Position numbers and translations under genes: made by a program
In this document: piece after piece, positions 57,819 through 64,000 of the stretch
Numbering within the stretch: position 1 is the stretch's first letter
How the letters are laid out: each line of letters begins with the position of its first letter
NCBI GenBank assembly: GCA_017634975.1
Contig: JAGBMJ010000016.1
Coordinates: 1-64,000, forward strand
Length of the DNA stretch: 64,000 nucleotides
Direction of reading: 5' to 3'
Origin: Lachnospiraceae bacterium
Lineage (GTDB): Bacteria; Bacillota; Clostridia; Lachnospirales; Lachnospiraceae
The notes under the pieces: model-generated
What the model was told of the DNA's origin: nothing
Seen by the model: only the letters and a program-made list of their open reading frames with translations
Databases searched by the model: none

Positions 57819-58739
57819 ATGTCTGAAGTAATGAGCAAAAATCCCATCATCACCAATATGTATACTGCCGATCCGGCACCTATGGTATACGGCGACACAC
57901 TGTATCTGTATACCACGCATGATGAGGATGAACTGATCAACAATTTCTATACCATGTTTGACTGGAGATGCTTCTCTACAAAGGATATGGTGAACTGGAC
58001 CGATCATGGCAAGATCTTTTCCCTGGATGATATCGAGTGGGCCGATGACCGTGCCTGGGCACCGCAGTGCATCGAGAAGAACGGTAAGTTCTATCTCTAC
58101 TGCCCGGTACACAAAAAAGACAGCGGTATGGCCATCGCCGTAGGTGTTTCCGACAGCCCGACGGGACCGTTTAAAGATCTGGGGCATCCTCTGGTGGACG
58201 AAGGTGACTGGAATGATATCGATCCGACCGTATTTGAGGATGAAGATGGTAAGGTATATCTGTACTTCGGCAATCCCGAACTGCGCTACGTGATCCTGAA
58301 TGACGATATGATCTCCTATGATGAATCCGTCGGCATCGTAAAGATCCCGATGACCGTGGAATCCTTCGGCAAAGGCAGCCACAACACCGGTACCTCCTAT
58401 GGCGAGGGGCCGTGGTTCTACAAGCGGGGCAGCCTGTACTATATGGTTTATGCCGCATTTGCTGAGGGAGAAAAACGCAACGAACACTTTGCGTATTCCA
58501 CTTCCGATTCTCCGACGGGACCCTGGGTATACCGTGGTGTCCTGATGGAGGAAGGTCCCTGCTTTACCAATCACCCGGGCATCTGCGATTACAAAGGACA
58601 TTCCTATCTCTTCTATCACACCGATGAACTGCCCGGTGGAAGCCTCTTCCACCGGAGTGTCTGCGTTGCGGAATTTTCCTATAACGAAGACGGCACTATC
58701 GATACCATAGCAAAATGCTCCGGCGTAAAGGGCATTTAA
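57819..58739 (+). CDS. Glycoside hydrolase family 43-like enzyme
   Basis: A 306-residue five-bladed propeller enzyme. The catalytic Asp base is in MYTADPAPMVYGDTLYLYTT, the pKa-tuning Asp in NDIDPTVFEDEDGKVYLYFG, and the acid Glu in TSYGEGPWFYKRGSLYYMVY. GH43 enzymes cut arabinose or xylose side chains from plant polysaccharides. It has no signal peptide, so it acts inside the cell on imported oligosaccharides. The start is the ATG at 57819 with a GGGGGG ribosome binding site; the frame extends 54 codons upstream through the repeat. It lies 21 bases before the GH27 gene, so the two form a unit. Confidence 0.9.
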   Translation: MSEVMSKNPIITNMYTADPAPMVYGDTLYLYTTHDEDELINNFYTMFDWRCFSTKDMVNWTDHGKIFSLDDIEWADDRAWAPQCIEKNGKFYLYCPVHKKDSGMAIAVGVSDSPTGPFKDLGHPLVDEGDWNDIDPTVFEDEDGKVYLYFGNPELRYVILNDDMISYDESVGIVKIPMTVESFGKGSHNTGTSYGEGPWFYKRGSLYYMVYAAFAEGEKRNEHFAYSTSDSPTGPWVYRGVLMEEGPCFTNHPGICDYKGHSYLFYHTDELPGGSLFHRSVCVAEFSYNEDGTIDTIAKCSGVKGI

Positions 58740-58760
58740 CAGTTTACGGAGGGCGGCATA

Positions 58761-60506
58761 ATGACACGGAAACCGGATAAGATCCGCAGGGAGATGACTT
58801 TTGATACTTTTACCGACGGGAAGGTATTGTACGGGAAAAAGAAAGACCGGCTGCCGGCTATGGGCTGGAACAGCTGGAATGCCTTTGGCAGCGGCAATAC
58901 GGAAGACCTGACAAAACAGATGGCTGAGTGTCTGAACAAACTGGGCCTCAATGAACTGGGCTACGAATATGTGGTTCTGGATGACGGCTGCTACAAACCG
59001 GAACGTGTAGACGGAAAACTTTCCAACGAAGAAATAAAGTTTCCAAGCGGCTTCCGTGCACTGGCCGATCATCTGCACAAGGCCGGACTGAAATTCGGTA
59101 TGTATAATGACGTGGGTACCAATCTCTGCGCCGGTGCTGCAGTAGGAACCTGCGGCCACGAAAAAGAGGATGCACGGAGCTATATCGACTGGGATGTGGA
59201 TTTTCTCAAAGTCGACAACTGCTACTATCCCTACGACAATGCCACCTTTTCCGATCCGGAAAATGCACGCTTTGTCTTTGCGCCGAATATCCGCTCCATC
59301 CGCATCGGAAGCAAAAACTATTCTGCCGTAAAAGATGCAAAGATCACGGGATCCGTTGCATCCGCAAAAAAGGACGGCTATGTAACCGGTATCGGCACTT
59401 TTGACGGCACCGGTCCCCGCTACTCACCACTCGGTCTGCGCAGCAGTGAGCTGGTATTCACGGTGACCAATAAACAGGATAGCGAAACGACACTGCTCGT
59501 CGAATACGCCACCGGAAAACGGGAAGGCGTGGGCGAATGGCTGCAGCTGGCTGTAAATGATGAGCGTGTTTATGATGCGCTCCTGCCCGCAACCGACAGC
59601 GAAAGTGCCTTTGTACTGAGCAAAGAGATCACAATCCGTTTGAAAAAAGGCAGCAATACGATCCGCCTGATGAACCACCGTCGGCAGGAAAACACCCTCA
59701 ATTCGTACGCGAAACTTCTGAAGTATCTGAAGGAAGCCGCACCGGAAAAAGATATCCTCTATTCCGCATGCGAATGGGGAAAGACACAGCCGCAAAATTG
59801 GGCCGGAAAGGTCTGTGATTCATGGCGCATCTTAAATGATATCACTTTCCGCGTGGGATGTAACGGCGATTCGGGACACGGTGACTGGGTCAGCGACTAC
59901 ACCTGCAGCGTGACTTCCCAGTACAACAAAGCCGTGATCATGGATCGTTTCGCCGGGCTCGACAAAGGCTGGAATGACCCGGATATGCTGATGATCGGCA
60001 TGGATGGTCTGAACCTTACGCAGAACCAAACCCATATGGCAATGTGGTGTATGATGAACTCGCCCCTGATGCTTGGTCTGGATCTGCGCCGTGTAAAGAA
60101 AGGTGACGAACTGTACAACATCATCGCCAACCGCGAGCTGATCTCCATCAATCAGGATCCCCTGGGCATTCCGGCCAGACGTCTGTATTGTTCGCTGGCT
60201 CCGAAACGCCCGGACAGCAATTATGTGCGCGATATACGGCGTGTGGACATCCTGGCCAAACCGCTGACCGGCGGCCGCTTTGCGATCAGCTTCATCAACG
60301 TGAGTGAGGAAGTACAGAAGGGGGATTTCGCGCTCTCTGCCGATATGATACGAAAACATTTCAAAGGTTTGGTGGACAGCGGGAAACGTTACGAAGTCCT
60401 GGATGTATGGACCAGGGAAACAAAGAGCAATCGTGACGGCATCTTCCGGGTAAAGAAACTCAAAGCCTGCGAAAACGTGACCCTGATCGTCACTCCCAAG
60501 CCGTGA
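58761..60506 (+). CDS. GH27 alpha-galactosidase-like enzyme with an inserted domain
   Basis: A 581-residue enzyme. The GH27 barrel begins PAMGWNSWNAFGSGNTEDLT, has the catalytic nucleophile Asp in VDFLKVDNCYYP and the acid Asp in GWNDPDMLMIGMDGL, and ends with a beta domain. Between the nucleophile strand and later strands lies an insertion of about 160 residues (about 175-315) with beta-rich sequence such as IRIGSKNYSAVKDAKI and GVGEWLQLAVNDERVYDALL, which looks like a carbohydrate-binding module. It has no signal peptide. With GH43 it would degrade arabinogalactan- or galactoside-type oligosaccharides; the true substrate may also be beta-L-arabinopyranoside or alpha-N-acetylgalactosaminide. 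Confidence 0.88.
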   Translation: MTRKPDKIRREMTFDTFTDGKVLYGKKKDRLPAMGWNSWNAFGSGNTEDLTKQMAECLNKLGLNELGYEYVVLDDGCYKPERVDGKLSNEEIKFPSGFRALADHLHKAGLKFGMYNDVGTNLCAGAAVGTCGHEKEDARSYIDWDVDFLKVDNCYYPYDNATFSDPENARFVFAPNIRSIRIGSKNYSAVKDAKITGSVASAKKDGYVTGIGTFDGTGPRYSPLGLRSSELVFTVTNKQDSETTLLVEYATGKREGVGEWLQLAVNDERVYDALLPATDSESAFVLSKEITIRLKKGSNTIRLMNHRRQENTLNSYAKLLKYLKEAAPEKDILYSACEWGKTQPQNWAGKVCDSWRILNDITFRVGCNGDSGHGDWVSDYTCSVTSQYNKAVIMDRFAGLDKGWNDPDMLMIGMDGLNLTQNQTHMAMWCMMNSPLMLGLDLRRVKKGDELYNIIANRELISINQDPLGIPARRLYCSLAPKRPDSNYVRDIRRVDILAKPLTGGRFAISFINVSEEVQKGDFALSADMIRKHFKGLVDSGKRYEVLDVWTRETKSNRDGIFRVKKLKACENVTLIVTPKP

Positions 60507-60512
60507 TCCCCC

Positions 60513-60917
60513 ATGGCGGAAACACCGATCACTCTGGAACAGTTTATCTCAAACCTTTGGAACAGCTATGAAAAAAGCTGCTCTTCTTCCGATACCGCGG
60601 AGGAGATGCAGCTTTTTTATGCCACGATCCGGTCTGCTTTTTCCACACAGCAGTTAAAAGCCCCGGCGCTTCGAAGGGATGCGGCGAGGATCCTTCATAT
60701 CTTTCTTTTGCAGATTGCAAAACTCCCCGACGAAGACTGGGGTGAATACACTCGTCTGAAAGATCTCTATGACTGCCGGATCTGTGCCAATGCCATCGCG
60801 CAGGTCTGCGTACGCTCCCTGCTGCATCCTGTCAGCCGCACGGAGTTTGGCAGCTTACGCCCGCTATCCGAAAAGGAGGCATCCGATGCGATCGAATGCC
60901 TCCTGTCATTACTATAA
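60513..60917 (+). CDS. Hypothetical protein
   Basis: A 134-residue, mostly helical protein starting MAETPITLEQFISNLWNSYE. It has no family I recognise. It begins six bases after the GH27 stop and is likely part of that unit, but its function has no visible link to it. The last codons overlap the terminator hairpin of the converging glutamine synthetase gene. Confidence 0.55.
   Translation: MAETPITLEQFISNLWNSYEKSCSSSDTAEEMQLFYATIRSAFSTQQLKAPALRRDAARILHIFLLQIAKLPDEDWGEYTRLKDLYDCRICANAIAQVCVRSLLHPVSRTEFGSLRPLSEKEASDAIECLLSLL
60871..60903 (-). terminator. Rho-independent terminator of the glutamine synthetase gene
   Basis: On the minus strand GGAGGCAT pairs with ATGCCTCC across a 13-base loop, followed by T4. 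It overlaps the 3' end of the gene at 60513-60917. Confidence 0.8.
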
Positions 60918-60927
60918 AAAATATTTT

Positions 60928-63036
60928 TTACACTTCAAAGATCAGCTCGCCATAGGTCGGGAACGGCCACAGCTCCTTATCCACGATCCGCTCCAGTGCA
61001 TCGGCCGGAGTACGCAGCGCCGTCATATCCACGCAGATCGTATCACGATAGTAGATTGCCTGCTTCTTGCCTTCCATCTTTACAGCCTTTGCCACATCCT
61101 TCTCCAGAGTCTCTACCGCTTTCACCATCTCTTCCAGCAGTGCATTGGCATCCTTCAGCAGTTTCTTCTGTGCCTTCGGTTCCACGCCCGCTTCCTTGAT
61201 CGCAATCACGGTCTGTGCCAGGCCGCCGGTATAATCGGTCACTGCCGGGATGATCTGCTTCTTTGCCATATCGATCATGGTCAATGCTTCAATATTGATC
61301 GTCTTGGAATAGGTCTCATACAGGATCTCCGCACGAGATTGCAGCTCTGTCTTTGTAAAGATCTTGAAACGCTCAAACATCTTTACGGTTTCCGGCTTTA
61401 ACAGTGCATCCACAGACTCTACCATCGATTTGATGTTGGGCAGACCGCGTCTTGCCGCTTCTTCTACCCAGGCTTCGGAATAACCGTCTCCGTTAAAGAT
61501 AATGCGCTGATGATCGGTTAGATATTCCTTGATCAGATCATGTACCGCCAGATCAAAGTCTTCTGCTTTTTCCAAGACATTCGCTGCCTCGCAGAAGGCT
61601 TCCGCTACGATCGCATTCAGCGTGGTATTCGGTCCTGCCACGGAATCGGCGGAACCTACCATACGGAATTCAAATTTATTGCCGGTAAATGCAAACGGTG
61701 ATGTACGGTTACGGTCGGTTGCATCCTTTTCCAGATCCGGCAGGGTGGATACGCCGGTCATCAGCTTGCCGCCCTTCTTGCTCTTCTTTGCTTCACCGGT
61801 AGATACCAGCTGACGGACCACATCTTCCAGCTGATCCCCAAGGAATATGGAGATGATCGCCGGCGGTGCCTCATCCGCTCCCAGACGATGATCATTACCG
61901 ACATCCGCCGCCGACTGACGCAGCAGATCCGCATGCTCATCGACTGCCTTGATCATACATGCCAGTACCAGAAGGAACTGGATATTCTCATTCGGGGTAT
62001 ACCCCGGATCCAGCAGGTTAACACCGTTATCCGTTACCATGGACCAGTTGTCATGCTTACCGGATCCGTTCACGCCTGCAAACGGTTTCTCATGCAGCAG
62101 ACAGTTCATACCATGACGGCCGGCTACTTTCTTCATGGTCTCCATCACCAGCTGGTTGTGGTCGATCGCCACATTCCCGCTCTCATAGATTGGCGCCAGC
62201 TCGTGCTGTGCCGGTGCCACTTCGTTATGCTGTGTCTTGGCCGTCACCCCCAGCTTCCACAGCTCCACATTCAGATCCTTCATAAATGCGCCGATACGCT
62301 CACGGATCGCACCAAAGTAATGATCCTCCATTTCCTGTCCCTTCGGAGCCGGAGCGCCGAACAGGGTACGTCCTGCAAAGATCAGGTCTTCTCTCTGCAG
62401 ATACTTCTCATGATCCACCAGAAAATACTCCTGCTCCAAACCAACTGAGGTCGTGACTTTCTTTGCCGCCGTATTTCCAAACAGACGCACAATACGCAGA
62501 GCCTGTTCATTCAATGCTTCCTCGGAACGAAGAAGCGGTGTCTTCTTATCCAGTGCCTCACCCGTATAAGCGCAAAAGGCCGTCGGGATGCAGAGGATCT
62601 TGCCGGTGGCATCCTCCTTTAAGAAGGCAGGAGATGTGATATCCCATGCCGTATAGCCTCTTGCTTCAAAAGTTGCCCGAAGGCCGCCGGAGGGAAAACT
62701 CGATGCATCCGGCTCGCCCTTGATCAGCTCCTTGCCGGAAAACTCCATCCAGGTTCTGCCTTCTTCATCCGGGTGTGTGATAAAGGAATCATGCTTCTCA
62801 GCCGTGATCCCGGTCAGTGGCTGGAACCAGTGGGTATAATGGGTGGCACCGTTCTCCACCGCCCAGTCCTTCATGGCCTTGGCTACCACATCCGCAGACG
62901 TCTTGGAAAGCTCACCGCCTTCCTCCATCACCTTCATGACTTCCTTAAACACCGCACGCGGCAGACGCTCCCGCATCTTCCCCACGGTGAATACATTCTT
63001 ACCGAATAATTCTTCGATATTGATCTGCTCTGTCAT
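60928..63036 (-). CDS. glnN: Glutamine synthetase type III
   Basis: A 702-residue enzyme that forms glutamine from glutamate, ammonia and ATP. Length and motifs fit type III (GlnN): [16 protein letters not shown] near the start, [11 protein letters not shown] for the metal-binding Glu, [20 protein letters not shown] for the glutamate and ammonia site, and [20 protein letters not shown] for ATP binding. The C-terminal helical part ([20 protein letters not shown]) is typical of this type. It is a stand-alone cytoplasmic gene with a GGAGG leader. It supports the Clostridia assignment. Confidence 0.95.
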   Translation of the reverse strand: MTEQINIEELFGKNVFTVGKMRERLPRAVFKEVMKVMEEGGELSKTSADVVAKAMKDWAVENGATHYTHWFQPLTGITAEKHDSFITHPDEEGRTWMEFSGKELIKGEPDASSFPSGGLRATFEARGYTAWDITSPAFLKEDATGKILCIPTAFCAYTGEALDKKTPLLRSEEALNEQALRIVRLFGNTAAKKVTTSVGLEQEYFLVDHEKYLQREDLIFAGRTLFGAPAPKGQEMEDHYFGAIRERIGAFMKDLNVELWKLGVTAKTQHNEVAPAQHELAPIYESGNVAIDHNQLVMETMKKVAGRHGMNCLLHEKPFAGVNGSGKHDNWSMVTDNGVNLLDPGYTPNENIQFLLVLACMIKAVDEHADLLRQSAADVGNDHRLGADEAPPAIISIFLGDQLEDVVRQLVSTGEAKKSKKGGKLMTGVSTLPDLEKDATDRNRTSPFAFTGNKFEFRMVGSADSVAGPNTTLNAIVAEAFCEAANVLEKAEDFDLAVHDLIKEYLTDHQRIIFNGDGYSEAWVEEAARRGLPNIKSMVESVDALLKPETVKMFERFKIFTKTELQSRAEILYETYSKTINIEALTMIDMAKKQIIPAVTDYTGGLAQTVIAIKEAGVEPKAQKKLLKDANALLEEMVKAVETLEKDVAKAVKMEGKKQAIYYRDTICVDMTALRTPADALERIVDKELWPFPTYGELIFEV

Positions 63037-63131
63037 TTTGACCTCCCGAAGTCTTTTTTATATTTCTTTAGGAATTGCTATATACAATACAGCAATGTCT
63101 CATTTTTTGCAAGGTATATACTGCTCACCGC

Positions 63132-64000
63132 TCATCGGCTGCCTTCCATACGCAGCAGGTCCCCGATCTCCGGCTGCCCGGAAAGCGTCAGCCAGATCGT
63201 CTCGCCGGCATGCGGACAGCTCTCCACTGCTTCGCCATCAGCATTGTGCATCGCAAGCACCTTGACCTGCACATCACGTCCGTCCGCTTTCATGATCTCG
63301 ATCGTATCACCTGCGGAGAACTTGTTCTTCTGGGTGATGCGGCAGCGTCCGCTTTCGATCTCCTCGATCTGTCCCAGATAGATGTATTCGATGATATACG
63401 TATTGGCATCGTAGATCTGTCCGTTCTCATCCGGTTTGCCGAAATAAAAGCCTGTCGAATACTGCCGGTACGTACATTTGCGTATCTCGGTACGCAGCCA
63501 GTCCAGATGCGAACGATAGCACTCTTCCGATTCCATATAAAAGTCTATGGCCTTGCGGTAGGTTCTCGCAACCATCGCCACATAGAGTGCGGTCTTCATA
63601 CGGCCTTCAATCTTGTAACTGTCGATCCCGGCTGCCACCAGTTCCGGAATATGCTCGATCATACACAGGTCACGGGAGTTGAAGATATATGTTCCCCGCT
63701 CGTTTTCGTACACCGGCAGGTATTCTCCGGGTCTGGTCTCTTCCATCACCGCATATTTCCAGCGGCACGGATGGGTGCAAGCCCCGCGGTTTGCATCCCG
63801 CCCGGTAAAGTAATTGGACAATAGACAGCGCCCGGAATACGAGATGCACATCGCCCCGTGAATGAAGCTTTCGATCTCCATATCCTCCGGGATGTGTTCA
63901 CGGATCTCTGCGATCTCCCGAAGAGACAGCTCTCTGGCCGTGACCACACGCCTGGCGCCCAGCCGGTGCCAGAAGAGAAAGGTTTCATAATTGGTATTAT
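63132..64000 (-). CDS. U32 family peptidase, C-terminal part (gene runs off the right edge)
   Basis: The frame is open to the end of the window, giving at least 289 residues. Motifs of the U32 family are seen: ELSLREIAEI, ESFIHGAMCISYSGRCLLSN (MCxSYSGRC), ACTHPCRWKY, FNSRDLCMIEHIPELVAAGI and DSYKIEGRMKTALYVAMVAR. Many U32 proteins act in tRNA or 23S rRNA hydroxylation (RlhA, TrhP/YrrN-like), with Fe-S clusters held by the Cys in this region; others are collagenase-like. It lies 95 bases upstream of glnN. Confidence 0.9.
   Translation of the reverse strand, partial: NTNYETFLFWHRLGARRVVTARELSLREIAEIREHIPEDMEIESFIHGAMCISYSGRCLLSNYFTGRDANRGACTHPCRWKYAVMEETRPGEYLPVYENERGTYIFNSRDLCMIEHIPELVAAGIDSYKIEGRMKTALYVAMVARTYRKAIDFYMESEECYRSHLDWLRTEIRKCTYRQYSTGFYFGKPDENGQIYDANTYIIEYIYLGQIEEIESGRCRITQKNKFSAGDTIEIMKADGRDVQVKVLAMHNADGEAVESCPHAGETIWLTLSGQPEIGDLLRMEGSR

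Overview
The window looks like a chromosomal segment of a Gram-positive anaerobe of the class Clostridia, most likely a Lachnospiraceae member. The evidence is type III glutamine synthetase, an FtsEX/EnvC/CtpA cluster under a PucR-type regulator, CheV and a YjfB-like motility protein, yybP-ykoY riboswitch control, GH27/GH43 glycosidases, and many PadR, CPBP and DUF2812-type genes. No ribosomal RNA, plasmid or phage replication gene, integrase or CRISPR array was seen. One tRNA gene, tRNA-Gln(CTG), is present.

Region 1 (about 1-19,500) is accessory in character. Every gene lies on the minus strand. The genes are small, self-contained modifying enzymes and similar functions: five APH-fold kinases (one 5'-truncated, one fused to an acetyltransferase), GNAT acetyltransferases, flavodoxin-like proteins, a flavin reductase, a methyltransferase, a CPBP protease, a cupin, a SUKH-like protein, and an ABC exporter co-transcribed with LytTR and DUF3021 proteins. 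Between them lie gene fragments: two GNAT tails, a decapitated APH, a duplicated flavodoxin start and a frameshifted zinc ribbon. This looks like a zone of repeated gene gain, duplication and decay. It ends at an AlbA/RecG-like ATP-binding protein whose 5' region carries a helically phased repeat array.

Region 2 (about 19,800-36,200) is core-like: a YjdI-YjdJ fusion; CtpA, an EnvC-like M23 hydrolase, FtsX and an unusually long FtsE; a PucR/CdaR regulator; a YjfB-like protein; a CPBP protease; CvfB; a CaCA antiporter under a yybP-ykoY riboswitch; CheV; PAP2; an AEC transporter; and tRNA-Gln. It closes with a compact cassette of a membrane DUF2207-like protein with a CxxCxxCxxC-Gly tail and an adjacent radical SAM/SPASM enzyme, a candidate protein-modification system.

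Region 3 (about 36,200-48,700) holds an amidase, a VUT transporter with a structured leader, and a PadR/DUF2812 pair. It also holds a six-gene lipoprotein and membrane-protein operon. The operon promoter contains a palindromic operator in its -35/-10 spacer, followed by five more copies at about 33-bp steps. The same palindrome lies just downstream of the PadR promoter, which suggests that PadR controls both units. An ABC-2 transporter operon follows.

Region 4 (about 48,800-64,000) carries AraC and WYL regulators, GyrI-like and GNAT proteins, CPBP, a DUF362 ferredoxin protein, an HD hydrolase, a HAD phosphatase, a Tet(M)-like GTPase fused to an NYN nuclease domain, a GH43/GH27 glycosidase pair, type III glutamine synthetase, and the C-terminal part of a U32 peptidase cut by the window edge. 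All family calls rest on motif reading; no database search was possible.
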